From assembly GCF_029714365.1 (NCBI RefSeq), contig NZ_CP121659.1, forward strand, positions 1,798,001 to 1,862,000: a stretch of 64,000 nt of DNA, read 5' to 3'. A program made the translations under genes and the position numbers. This document shows, one piece after another, positions 34,793 through 43,619 of this stretch. Positions within the stretch are counted from its first letter, which is position 1, and each line of letters begins with the position of its first letter. The notes under the pieces were generated by a model. The model ran no database searches and was not told the origin of the DNA. It was given only the letters and a program-made list of their open reading frames with translations. This DNA is from Sinorhizobium terangae (GTDB taxonomy: Bacteria > Pseudomonadota > Alphaproteobacteria > Rhizobiales > Rhizobiaceae).

Positions 34793-35080
34793 GTTGCGCT
34801 CTCCCAGCCCAAATATAACCGCGAGAGCTCATTACCGTATTCTCAGTTGAAACGCTATACGGAATCGAGAAATACCATTGAAAAACAACAACATAATTAC
34901 TTTACTTCAAATTTGTAATTAGTATCATGCAATATATACTTATCGAGCCGCCCCGGTATCGTCGCGCACGCAAGAGCACCGTGGACAGCAAGATTTCCGG
35001 AGCAGCGTTTTTGGCGAAGTGTGCGTGGTGCGCCGATCAAATCGCCTGACCACGCGGCGAATTCCGTATAGAATAGCGCA

Positions 35081-36490
35081 ATGAATGAAGCCCAGACTCT
35101 ATTCGATGCGCTGCGCCAGTCGGTGAAGCCGGAGATTGTCGAGGCCTTTGAGCGGTTGGTGCGGGATGCTCCCGACCGCAAGCTTTGCCGCGTCAACGCG
35201 CTCGCCTTTGCAAAAGCCGAAGGGCTCGACGAGGAGCAGACGATCGCGGGCTTCCTGCATGCGTCGCACCACGGCATCTTCGAATTGTCATGGAACGTGC
35301 TTTGCCCGGGCTGCGGCGGCGTGCTCGACGCCAATACCTCGCTCAAATCCCTGCAGCAGGAGGAATATATCTGCGCGCTCTGTGCTGCCGGCTACGAGCC
35401 GACGCTCGACGAAATGGTCGAGGTGACCTTTACGGTGAGCCCGCGGGTACGCCATATAGAGGCGCACAATCCGCACGCATTGCCGCCGGCCGAATATTTC
35501 CGCCAGATCTACTGGGGCTCGGGCGTTGACCTGCCAGAGGAAGGTTTTGAGGAGAAGGTCGACGAGTTCATGATCGAGGCGCTGGAATTGCCCCCCGGCG
35601 AGAAGGCGGTCATCGCGCTGCAGCTTCCGGCGGAGTTCGTCATCATCTTCGAGCCGGTGACCCATGCGGCGCAGTTCCTGGAGGTCGCCGGGGAGCCGAC
35701 CAAGGAGCGAAGGAATCTCGCCCTCGTCTTCGACCGCGGTCACCGCCACAACGAAACCTTGCGCCTCCAGCCCGGGCCGCTGAGGATCCAGGTGGAAAAC
35801 CACGCCGAAGTGCGCACCCTCCCCTCGGTCTGCATCGCGAACGACGTGCTCCACGGCATGCTCGGTCGCCGCCGGCCGTTCCTGACGGCCAAGCGCCTGC
35901 TTTCCAACCAGACCTTCCGCGATCTTTACCGCACCGATACGATCGACGTCGACCAGCGGCTGAAGATCACCAGCCTCACCTTTCTCTTCACGGACCTGCG
36001 CGGCTCGACCGAGCTATACGAGCGCGTCGGCGACCTCGCGGCCTTCGATCTGGTTAGGACCCACTTCAGTGTCTTGAACGAGATCGTCGCGGCCGAGGCC
36101 GGAGCGGTCGTCAAAACGATCGGCGATGCGGTGATGGCGACCTTCCCGACTCCGGACCGGGCAGTCGCGGCGGCGATGCGGATGCGCGATGCGATGCGCG
36201 AACTCAACGAAGAACGCGGCAGCGAGGACCTGCTCCTGAAGATCGGCATCCACGAGGGACCGTGCATTGCCGTCAACCTCAACGAACGCCAGGACTATTT
36301 CGGCCAGACCGTCAACATCGCCTCGCGCGTCCAGCACCTCGCCACCTCGCGCGAAATCTTCGCCACCGGTTCGGTGGTGGAGGACCCGCGTGCATCCAGC
36401 CTCCTCAGCGATCGCGGCGTCAATCCCATGTCGCACAATGTCACGCTTCGCGGCATCACCAACGAGATCAGCATTTTCGCGATCCCATGA
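35081..36490 (+). CDS. Class III adenylate/guanylate cyclase with DUF5939 domain
   Basis: 469 residues. The N-terminal DUF5939-type region (residues 1-290) contains a zinc-ribbon-like pair, CPGCGG and CALC. The cyclase homology domain begins near 300: metal Asp in FLFTDLRGST, AVVKTIGDAVMATF (Lys and second Asp), and YFGQTVNIASRVQ with Gln replacing the usual Asp of GDTVN. The DUF5939 half may sense redox or bind a ligand. Cytosolic; no membrane helix. The +1 gene direction is opposite to the RTX gene upstream. Confidence 0.88.
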   Translation: MNEAQTLFDALRQSVKPEIVEAFERLVRDAPDRKLCRVNALAFAKAEGLDEEQTIAGFLHASHHGIFELSWNVLCPGCGGVLDANTSLKSLQQEEYICALCAAGYEPTLDEMVEVTFTVSPRVRHIEAHNPHALPPAEYFRQIYWGSGVDLPEEGFEEKVDEFMIEALELPPGEKAVIALQLPAEFVIIFEPVTHAAQFLEVAGEPTKERRNLALVFDRGHRHNETLRLQPGPLRIQVENHAEVRTLPSVCIANDVLHGMLGRRRPFLTAKRLLSNQTFRDLYRTDTIDVDQRLKITSLTFLFTDLRGSTELYERVGDLAAFDLVRTHFSVLNEIVAAEAGAVVKTIGDAVMATFPTPDRAVAAAMRMRDAMRELNEERGSEDLLLKIGIHEGPCIAVNLNERQDYFGQTVNIASRVQHLATSREIFATGSVVEDPRASSLLSDRGVNPMSHNVTLRGITNEISIFAIP

Positions 36491-36565
36491 ACGGGCGTGC
36501 GTAGCAGCGTTCATCGCCAATTCAGGCGCCGCCCCTGAATATGGCGGCGACGGAAGGAGAGCGAT

Positions 36566-36805
36566 ATGCGCATAGAGCTTGTCCTGCTTGCTGCCGTGGC
36601 GATAACTGCCGGCACGGCGTTGGCCGGGAGCCAATCGTCAAATTCGAGTTCGAACAGTTCGTCCAGCAACGGGGTCGTCAGCGAGCGGGTCGTCGAAACC
36701 CACTGCGACGATGGCCGCTGTCAGCGCTACCTTCTGCGCCGGCTATATCGTGACGACGAAGGCAAGCGACATTATCCCGAGCGCTACTATGATGGCGATG
36801 GCTGA
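36566..36805 (+). CDS. Small secreted protein with Ser/Asn-rich linker
   Basis: 79 residues with a signal peptide (LVLLAAVAITAGTALA) cleaved near residue 20, a Ser/Asn-rich stretch, and a C-terminal ETHCDDGRCQRYLLRRLYRDDEG with two Cys that could form a disulphide. GGAGAG lies upstream of the ATG. No family is recognised. Confidence 0.65.
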   Translation: MRIELVLLAAVAITAGTALAGSQSSNSSSNSSSSNGVVSERVVETHCDDGRCQRYLLRRLYRDDEGKRHYPERYYDGDG

Positions 36806-36866
36806 GCTCACGGTCTACCGCGGGCATCAGCTTGACTAGATCGGACCGACCACCACCAAAGCTTCA

Positions 36867-37286
36867 ATGAGGTGCACCATACGTTCCCGAACAGCCTCAT
36901 GCTCCTGCGGCCAGCTTCGGATCGACGTTCAGGGCGAACCGCTCGGCGTCGGCGTATGCCACTGCTTCGCCTGCCAGCGCCGGACGGGTAGCGTTTTTGC
37001 AGCGCTTGCCGCCTTCGCCGCCCCCTACACTGTCTCCGGCACCGCAACCGAATACGTCCGTACCGGTGATCAAGGTGCGCGATTCAGGTTCCGCTTCTGC
37101 CCCGTCTGCGGGACGAATCTCTTCCATACCGAGGAGGGTTACGAGGAATCGTCGGTGGCAGTCGCGGTCGGCGCCCTCGCAGACCCCAGCTTTCCGCCGC
37201 CCGAAGACTCGGTCTATGACTGCCGCCGCCATTCCTGGGTACAACTGCCGCCGGGGATAAGGACTTATGAAAAGGACCCGACCTGA
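36867..37286 (+). CDS. GFA/CENP-V family zinc protein
   Basis: 139 residues with the GFA (glutathione-dependent formaldehyde-activating-like) zinc pattern: ASCSCGQLRIDV, CHCFACQRRTGS and FRFCPVCGTNLFH. The fold binds structural zinc and, in some members, glutathione. Whether it accelerates S-hydroxymethylglutathione formation is doubtful for most members. It is convergent with the potassium-channel gene. GAGGTGCAC near the start makes the exact ATG uncertain. Confidence 0.85.
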   Translation: MRCTIRSRTASCSCGQLRIDVQGEPLGVGVCHCFACQRRTGSVFAALAAFAAPYTVSGTATEYVRTGDQGARFRFRFCPVCGTNLFHTEEGYEESSVAVAVGALADPSFPPPEDSVYDCRRHSWVQLPPGIRTYEKDPT

Positions 37287-37320
37287 TTGGGGCAGCCCCC
37301 TTGACGGCGAGCCCCACTGC

Positions 37321-38388
37321 TCAAGCCTTCGGCGTGGCGCCGCGCCGTTCCAGCGCAGTCCTCCGGATGATGTCAGCGATGTCCGGGTTGCTGATGGACA
37401 GCATCTGGAAGTCCTCCGCGTGCAGCGACAGCAGCGAGACCTCGGTCGCGGCGCTGACGGTTGCCGAGCGGGGCTCGCCGCTGATCAGCGCCATCTCCCC
37501 GAAGAAGCTGCCGGGGCCAAGCTCGATCGGATTGGGCGTCGCAACGCAGACACGCCCCTCGACGATGAAGTACATCTGATCGCCGGCCTCACCCTTGCGG
37601 CAGATCACGGCGCCGGCCGGCACGAGGCGTGGCCTCAGCGCTCTGACGATCTCGACAAGAGCGGACGAACCGAGATTCTCGAATAGCGGCACAGCGGCGA
37701 CAAGCTGCCAATTGCGTACGAAATCCTGGCGACGGATTTCTGCATAGAAACCGGTGGCGAGGAGGCCTGCCCAGAGCGCGAAGATGCCGATGCCGCACAT
37801 CATCACCAACCCGGCCAGCACCCGGCCGGCGAAGCTCTGCGGAATCTCGTCGCCATAGCCGGTAGTCGACAGTGTGACGACCGCCCACCACATTGCCTGC
37901 GGGATGCTGCCGAATTTATCCGGCTGGACGTCGCGCTCGATGAGATAACCCGCAAGCGCCGCAGCGAACAGGACGAGGCCGAATACCGATGTGACGCCGA
38001 TCAGGTTGCGTGCCTCGCTGCTAATCACCCTGCCGATCAGCCGGAAGAAAGCGGAGTTTCGCAGCGGCTTCAACAGCCAGATGGCGCAGAAAAGCTCCTG
38101 ATCGCGCGTGGAGGCGAACAGGAAGCCAGCAAGAGGCACCAGAACGGCCAGAAAATCGATGGCAACTGCCGGCGTGCTGTCCTGCGGACCTTTCGCGCGC
38201 CGCAGGACGAGTGTCTCGACCAGTTGCAGGAGATAGATACCCCAGATCGCCACGAGCAGGAGCTGCAACCCGAGCCTCGCCCGTCCGGTGATGTCCGGTG
38301 TGGTGAGGACGGCGACCGCCACCAGCCCAATCGCTGCGAGCAGCCCATTGAACGGCGCGGAAATCTTCGAGAAAGGCCGTGCCGACAT
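37321..38388 (-). CDS. Cyclic-nucleotide-gated potassium channel (MlotiK1-like)
   Basis: 355 residues, the same length as Mesorhizobium MlotiK1, with close agreement throughout. Six transmembrane segments precede the K+ filter TTGYGD at 175-180. A C-terminal cyclic-nucleotide-binding domain follows, with FGEMALISGEPRSATVSA and Arg 307, which contacts the cyclic phosphate in MlotiK1. S4 has few charges, as in that non-voltage-gated channel. It conducts K+ when cAMP binds. Three class III cyclases lie within 13 kb, one of them 0.8 kb away. Confidence 0.95.
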   Translation of the reverse strand: MSARPFSKISAPFNGLLAAIGLVAVAVLTTPDITGRARLGLQLLLVAIWGIYLLQLVETLVLRRAKGPQDSTPAVAIDFLAVLVPLAGFLFASTRDQELFCAIWLLKPLRNSAFFRLIGRVISSEARNLIGVTSVFGLVLFAAALAGYLIERDVQPDKFGSIPQAMWWAVVTLSTTGYGDEIPQSFAGRVLAGLVMMCGIGIFALWAGLLATGFYAEIRRQDFVRNWQLVAAVPLFENLGSSALVEIVRALRPRLVPAGAVICRKGEAGDQMYFIVEGRVCVATPNPIELGPGSFFGEMALISGEPRSATVSAATEVSLLSLHAEDFQMLSISNPDIADIIRRTALERRGATPKA

Positions 38389-38477
38389 GCATGCCCCCGA
38401 ACGGCGAACGACGTCCTACAATAGGACGCCTTGGGGTCGAGCGCAAAGGGTGGGCACGCCTGTCCCGTCAGCCGCCT

Positions 38478-39041
38478 CTATCGCGTTAGCCGCGCTTCGG
38501 TCCAGCCCAATGCCTTGAGGTCTTCGGCGCGCGCCTCGCCATTATCGGCGAGGATGAATTCGTCGATCTGTGGCGGCGGGACGCTTGTTCCCGAAAGCAT
38601 CGAGTGGATCTGGCCGCGGTGGTGCTGGCCGTGCATGAAAACGTGAAGCAATGTATCGGCGACAGTTTCAGCGAGTGTCCTCTCCGGCCAGGGAATGCTG
38701 ATCTTGCGTGAAAGCGCCTCCGCCGTCAGGCTCTCGCTGAACTCGACCAGACATTCGTCGACCTCCGCCCGTTCGATCGAAAATTCGGCCGCCGTCGCGC
38801 GGCTGCCTGGTGGTCTCGCCAGCCCGAGGCGTTCGCCACGCAGCGCGTCGATATAATACCGATCGGCATTCAGAAGATGGACCATCGTCTCCTTGAGCGA
38901 TGGGAAGAAGGACGTTCGCGGCGCCTCCCACTCACCGGGACGAAGCGCCATGCAGGCGCGATCGAGCCGCGCATTGGCGAGCCGGGCGTTGCGCGCAAGC
39001 TGGCGATAGGGCCGGCATATCAAATCCTGCGGAACGGTCAT
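38478..39041 (-). CDS. DinB/DUF664-family protein
   Basis: 187 residues forming the four-helix DinB fold, with metal-site histidines in KETMVHLLNADRYYIDAL (first His) and LLHVFMHGQHHRGQIHSML (second pair). Members are thiol transferases or of unknown function. It lies upstream of the potassium channel on the same strand, with 89 bases between them. A dyad at 39124-39165 separates it from the next gene. Confidence 0.85.
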   Translation of the reverse strand: MTVPQDLICRPYRQLARNARLANARLDRACMALRPGEWEAPRTSFFPSLKETMVHLLNADRYYIDALRGERLGLARPPGSRATAAEFSIERAEVDECLVEFSESLTAEALSRKISIPWPERTLAETVADTLLHVFMHGQHHRGQIHSMLSGTSVPPPQIDEFILADNGEARAEDLKALGWTEARLTR

Positions 39042-39123
39042 GGCCCGGCATAGTGAGATGTTTGCGACGGCGCGTCCAGCCGCGAATTGCGGCTACACAG
39101 CGGCATCCGAAATGGGCGGCGTG

Positions 39124-39165
39124 ACTGGAGCGTTTCACCCTGTCTAAACGGTGAAACGCTCCAGT
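39124..39165. terminator. Long perfect inverted repeat
   Basis: ACTGGAGCGTTTCACC and GGTGAAACGCTCCAGT pair perfectly over 16 bp with a 10-base loop. It lies just after the methyltransferase stop (reverse strand) and before the DinB gene. No T tract follows, so it may be a terminator, a transcript stabiliser or a dispersed palindrome. Confidence 0.6.
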
Positions 39166-39201
39166 GCTCATGACAACGCAGTTTCCGAACGCTTACTCGG
39201 C

Positions 39202-40281
39202 TTAGAGCCGCGCCTCGAGTATGAGGTTGAACGGCGTCTCCAGCGCCCGGCGGAAGCGGCTGAAGCCGGCCTTGCGGAAGACGTCCGCGAGGCGTGACTC
39301 GCCGGCCTGAGCCCCGAGCACCAGATGGCCACCGTCCGAGATCGCATGCGCGCAGCAGATCGTGGTGGACGCCGCGTAGTAGATCCGCGCGACCGGCGAG
39401 ACATTGTCTTCGACCCGATCGTTGGCGAAGGGTTCCACCAACATCACCGCTCCCTCGCCTGCGATCGCCTTTGCCGCATGCGCCGCGGCGCCGACCGGGT
39501 TGCCCATGTCGTGCAGGCAGTCGAAGAAGCAGATGAGGTCATAATCCGAGCCAGGGTAACTGTCCGCCCGCGCGGTTGCAAAGGTGACCCGATCCGAAAC
39601 GCCTGCTTCTTCCGCCACCTTGCGCGCCTCGATGACCGACTCCGGATGGATGTCGAAACCATGAAAGCGCGAGGCGGGAAAGGCTTTCGCCATCAGCACC
39701 GTCGAATGCCCGTGTCCGCAGCCGATATCGGCCACACGGGCGCCCGTCCTCAGCTTCTTCTCGATGCCGCCGCCGAGTGCCGGCAGCCACTCGGCGACCA
39801 AGCTTGCCTTGTAGGCGTTCCTGTAGAAAGCGGCGACACCACAATAGAGCCGACCGTCGTGATCACCCCAGGCAACACCGTTGCCGTTGCGGAAAGCCTC
39901 GACCGCCTTGTTCTCGTCCGCCCACATGGACGCAGGAACGGCCCAGGCATGGGGGATGAAGACAGGGCTGTCCTCCTCGGCGAGCACAAGCGCCTGCTCT
40001 GGCGACAGTTCATAGGTGCCGCTACCTGCATGATAGGTCACGTAACCGCCCGCCACCTGCGAGCCGAGCCATTCGCGCACATAACGTTCGGCGCAGCCGG
40101 CACGACCCGCCAGTTCGCTCGACGTGAGCGGACCCGCGCCGGCCATCGCCTTGTAGAGGCCAAGGCGGTTGCCGAGGCTCACCATCACGCCGCCGTAACC
40201 CGCAGCGAGATCGCCGATCGCCCGCGAGACGAGCGCATCGAGCTTCGCCTGGTCGATCTTGTTGTTCTTCACGTTTTCCAT
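39202..40281 (-). CDS. SAM-dependent methyltransferase with winged-helix N-terminus
   Basis: 359 residues, start ATG 40281 after GGAGCGGGAAAG. The N-terminal 100 residues (LTSSELAGRAGCAERYVREWLGSQVAGGYVTY) form the dimerisation winged helix typical of O-methyltransferase-like proteins. The Rossmann SAM site is VADIGCGHGHSTVLMA, then FHGFDIHPESV and DLICFFDCLHDMGNP. Substrate unknown. It is divergent from a GlxA/AraC-type regulator with about 170 bases between them, which may regulate it. Confidence 0.88.
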   Translation of the reverse strand: MENVKNNKIDQAKLDALVSRAIGDLAAGYGGVMVSLGNRLGLYKAMAGAGPLTSSELAGRAGCAERYVREWLGSQVAGGYVTYHAGSGTYELSPEQALVLAEEDSPVFIPHAWAVPASMWADENKAVEAFRNGNGVAWGDHDGRLYCGVAAFYRNAYKASLVAEWLPALGGGIEKKLRTGARVADIGCGHGHSTVLMAKAFPASRFHGFDIHPESVIEARKVAEEAGVSDRVTFATARADSYPGSDYDLICFFDCLHDMGNPVGAAAHAAKAIAGEGAVMLVEPFANDRVEDNVSPVARIYYAASTTICCAHAISDGGHLVLGAQAGESRLADVFRKAGFSRFRRALETPFNLILEARL

Positions 40282-40450
40282 CTTTCCCGCTCCTGTCATC
40301 CAACCGAAGATCCAAGGATTTGCAGAGGATCGCATCGGCAGCGACCAAGCGGCAGAGCGGGATTGTCCGAAATAGGGCCGTTTGCGCCACGCCCCGTCCC
40401 GCGGTAAAACTCATTCGCCGACGTGGCGCTACCTGTCCGATGGATTCGAG

Positions 40451-41500
40451 ATGCCGCGCAACACCGCCGAGACCGGAATACATCCACTTCACGTGAGCCT
40501 CGTCGCCATTCCCGAGGCGGTGGTGTCGACGCTGAGCGGCATTTTCGACGTCATGAACGCCTTTGCCCTGCTTCCTCCGCCGGGCAATGCACCAGCGTCT
40601 GCGCCGCCTTTCGGGGTCGAGATCGTGGGACTGTGGCCGGGCCCGCTGGAACTCGCAAGCCGAGTGCCCGTGATGGTGCAGCGTGGTATCGCCGCCATCG
40701 AGACGACGGACATCGTCATCGTCCCCTCGGTGCTGCTCGGACCGGACGGATGGCAGAAGGGCCGGCATCCGGAACTGGTCGATTGGCTCCGTGCCATGCA
40801 TCGCCGCGGCGCGCTTTTGTGCTCGGCCTGTTCGGGCGTTTTCCTGCTTGCCGAGACGGGGCTTTTCGACGGCGTCGATGCGACGGTGCATTTCGGCTAT
40901 GCCGAGGCGTTTCACAGCACCTTCCCGAAGGTGGCGATCCATCCGGAGCGTGTTCTTGTCGTTGCCGGCGAGCGCGAGGAACTGATCACGTCGGGCGCTT
41001 CCATGACCTGGCACGATCTGGTGCTCTATCTGATCGCCCGCCACGCTGGAGCGACGGCGGCGCAGGCCGTCGCCCGCTACTTCGCGCTGCAATGGCATCA
41101 GGATGGGCTCGCGCCCTACATAGTCTTCGAGGGGCGCAACGACCATGGGGACGTTGCAATCCAGGCTGCGCAAGACTGGATCGCCACGCATTTCTCCGTC
41201 GCCAATCCGCTGGAGGAAATGGTTCGCCGAGCCGGGCTTGCCGAACGCACGTTCAAACGCCGCTTCACCGGCGCGACCGGGCTGAGCCCGATCGCCTACG
41301 TTCAGCGTCTGCGGATCGAGGATGCCAAGCGCCGGCTCGAACGAACGGAAGCCCCGGTCGACGAAATCAGCTGGCAGGTCGGCTACGAAGACCCCGCCTT
41401 CTTCCGCCGCCTGTTCAAGCGCGTCACCGGACTGACGCCGGGACGCTATCGCCGGCGCTTCATGATTCCCGATTACGCCCAGCCGCCGCGCAAGGAATAG
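40451..41500 (+). CDS. GlxA-family AraC transcriptional regulator
   Basis: 349 residues, start ATG 40451. A DJ-1/PfpI-like N-terminal domain (VSLVAIPEAVVSTLSGIFDVMNAFALL, CSACSGVFLLAETGLFDGVDATVHFGYAE) is followed by an AraC HTH (NPLEEMVRRAGLAERTFKRRFTGATGLSPIAYVQRLRIEDAKRRL, EISWQVGYEDPAFFRRLFKR). It is not closely alike to the GbdR-like protein at 23058. The divergent methyltransferase gene is the nearest candidate target. Confidence 0.88.
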   Translation: MPRNTAETGIHPLHVSLVAIPEAVVSTLSGIFDVMNAFALLPPPGNAPASAPPFGVEIVGLWPGPLELASRVPVMVQRGIAAIETTDIVIVPSVLLGPDGWQKGRHPELVDWLRAMHRRGALLCSACSGVFLLAETGLFDGVDATVHFGYAEAFHSTFPKVAIHPERVLVVAGEREELITSGASMTWHDLVLYLIARHAGATAAQAVARYFALQWHQDGLAPYIVFEGRNDHGDVAIQAAQDWIATHFSVANPLEEMVRRAGLAERTFKRRFTGATGLSPIAYVQRLRIEDAKRRLERTEAPVDEISWQVGYEDPAFFRRLFKRVTGLTPGRYRRRFMIPDYAQPPRKE

Positions 41501-41619
41501 GCGCTCGCGGAATTCAGCCGATGACGTTGCGCTCGCAAGAATTTTTTTTGGACCATGTCGGTCTCGTCCGCTGCCGGGCGTCCTAAATACAGAAACAAGG
41601 ATGACGAAGGAGAGCGGCA

Positions 41620-42279
41620 ATGAGAAAGATCGTCGTTGGTGCATTTGTGAGTCTTGACGGAATCATGCAGGCGCCGGGCGGGCCGCATGAGGATCCGGTC
41701 GGCGGCTTCAAGTTTGGTGGATGGGTGGCCCCCTATTTCGACGAGACGATGGGTGCGGCGGTGGACGAGATGTTTGCCACGCCGTTCGACCTTCTGCTGG
41801 GGCGGAAAACCTACGACATTTTCGCGGCGCATTGGCCCTACGCAGGCGCCGACGATCCGATCGGCACCTTGTTCGACCGCATCACCAAATACGTCGCGAC
41901 ACGCAATCCGGACTTCAAGCTCGACTGGCAGAACAGCCAGAGCCTCGGCAACGACGTGGTGGCCACGCTCCGGAAGCTGAAAAGCGAGGAAGGGCCGGAT
42001 CTCCTGACGCAAGGTTCGACAGACCTGCTGCAGACGCTTTTCCGCAACGATCTGGTCGACGAGATGTATGTGTCGATCTTTCCGGTCGTGCTTGGAAAGG
42101 GCAAGAAACTGTTCAGCGACGGCGCCTCGCCGATGGCGCTGAAGCTCGTCAGTTCGAAAGTTTCGGGCTCTGGGGTGACCGTGAACAAATACGTTCGCGC
42201 CGGCGAGGTCGCCACCGGCTCGTTCGAATTCGAGCAGCCGACCGAGGCCGAACTGGAGCGGCGCAGGAATCTGACCTGA
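41620..42279 (+). CDS. Dihydrofolate-reductase-like (RibD C-terminal) protein
   Basis: 219 residues starting KIVVGAFVSLDGIMQAPGGPHED, typical of the RibD_C/DHFR-fold family, with LLGRKTYDIFAAHWP and LLTQGSTDLLQTLF and VFPVVLGKGKKLF-type blocks. Members bind NADPH but their substrates are usually unknown. GGAGAG lies upstream of the ATG. Stands alone. Confidence 0.85.
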   Translation: MRKIVVGAFVSLDGIMQAPGGPHEDPVGGFKFGGWVAPYFDETMGAAVDEMFATPFDLLLGRKTYDIFAAHWPYAGADDPIGTLFDRITKYVATRNPDFKLDWQNSQSLGNDVVATLRKLKSEEGPDLLTQGSTDLLQTLFRNDLVDEMYVSIFPVVLGKGKKLFSDGASPMALKLVSSKVSGSGVTVNKYVRAGEVATGSFEFEQPTEAELERRRNLT

Positions 42280-42417
42280 GGGCAGCTCGCCGCTGTCCCA
42301 TTCGGGACCGCTTGACCGATGGCCCGAGCGGTCCTTCCCTTCGAGATTCCGCGGGATACCAACGATTAGCCATGATTTCCGACTATGCTTTTCCTTTGCC
42401 GAACAAGGGAGGTTACG

Positions 42418-42837
42418 ATGCAAATTTCGGAAGCCATGCATTCTGGAGTACGTTGGATCTCGCCGGACACAGACCTGCGCACGGTGGCGCACATCATGAA
42501 GGATGAGGATATCGGCGCCCTGCCCGTCGGCGAAAATGACCGACTGATCGGAATGGTCACAGATCGCGACATTGCCTTGCGCGCTTTCGCCAACGGCCAC
42601 GACGTTTCTTCGCTCACGGTGCGTGATGTGATGACGAGCCAGATCGTCTTTTGCCGCACGAGCGAATCCCTCGAGGACGCCATTCGCCTGATGGAGGAAA
42701 AGAAAATTCGGCGGCTCCCGGTGATCAACGAGGACAAGCGGATGGTCGGCATGCTGTCGCTCGGTGATATTTCCCACAGCAGCAGCCGGGAATTGACGGG
42801 CGAACTGCTCAAGGCCGTCAGCGGCCATCACGCCTGA
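42418..42837 (+). CDS. CBS-pair domain protein
   Basis: 139 residues, start ATG 42418 with GGGAGG upstream. Two CBS motifs: MQISEAMHSGVRWISPDTDLRTVAHIMKDEDIGALPV ... GMVTDRDIALR, and VRDVMTSQIVFCRTSESLEDAIRLMEEKKIRRLPV ... GMLSLGDIS. Stand-alone CBS pairs sense adenosine nucleotides and are often stress-related. No partner domain. Contact partner unknown. Confidence 0.9.
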   Translation: MQISEAMHSGVRWISPDTDLRTVAHIMKDEDIGALPVGENDRLIGMVTDRDIALRAFANGHDVSSLTVRDVMTSQIVFCRTSESLEDAIRLMEEKKIRRLPVINEDKRMVGMLSLGDISHSSSRELTGELLKAVSGHHA

Positions 42838-42908
42838 TAGGCACACCATTGAGGTGTCGGCGGCAAGGCAACGGCAGCCGGCGCCATGCGCGTCGGGGCG
42901 CCAAATCG

Positions 42909-43172
42909 CTATTTGACGACGACCGAGCCGTTGAGGATCTCGATCGTTTCGTCACCCTGTAGGCCGATGCGGTCGCCGCTCGGCGCGGTGACGAAGCAAC
43001 CGCTCGGGCAGATCATTTCCGTGGCGCCAGAGCCGATCGCAACTTCCATCCGGCTCTCGCCCTCGACGACGACGAGCACGGCGGTGTCGCCGTCCTTGTT
43101 CGTCACGGACGCAGCAAAAGCCGCTCCCGTCATGAGAATGCCGGAAAGCACAGCAAGCAGAATTGTCTTCAT
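42909..43172 (-). CDS. Small periplasmic protein
   Basis: 87 residues with a signal peptide (MKTILLAVLSGILMTGAAFA). The mature 66 residues are beta-rich (SVTNKDGDTAVLVVVEGESRMEVAIG) with a CPSGCF Cys pair and end in IEILNGSVVVK. Start ATG 43172. No family is recognised. Confidence 0.65.
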   Translation of the reverse strand: MKTILLAVLSGILMTGAAFAASVTNKDGDTAVLVVVEGESRMEVAIGSGATEMICPSGCFVTAPSGDRIGLQGDETIEILNGSVVVK

Positions 43173-43619
43173 CGCCCACCGGCGCTGCCTGAGCGCCGCC
43201 CCTTTACTGCCGGTCGCCGCGTCATGCCGCAAGCTCCGGCCCCCTCTTCAGCCCGCGCCAACCTAAACCGGAGCGGGAAGAATTGCATGCCTTTTATCTC
43301 CGGACGGCTGAATGCCTGCTGAATGGCGGCGCGAGGAGCAAATTCATGTCGGCGGAGCCGCTCTTATGGCTCCACGGCGCCTCAGTCGGATACTCTCCTC
43401 CTCCGTAACACATTGATTTTAACGCTATTTATTCACATAGCCCGAACGGATTAGGAGACATCCCGCCCTATCGCATGGTAAATATTCAGCAATTGCGAGC
43501 GGGGCATAAAGCAAGTGCCTGCGAATAATTTCAGCAACCACCCCCGCTCTGGCAAGTGATCACGAAGAACGACTAAGGACTGTTTCAATCCAAAGTCGCC
43601 GTGATCCAGGAGGGGTGCC
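43173..43619. other. Intergenic region with an AT-rich patch
   Basis: About 450 bases between the divergent small periplasmic protein gene and the FecR gene. No reading frame looks coding. An AT-rich stretch near 43408-43445 (ACACATTGATTTTAACGC and following) likely carries promoter elements for the FecR gene. CCAGGAGGGG at 43606 is its ribosome binding site. Confidence 0.45.
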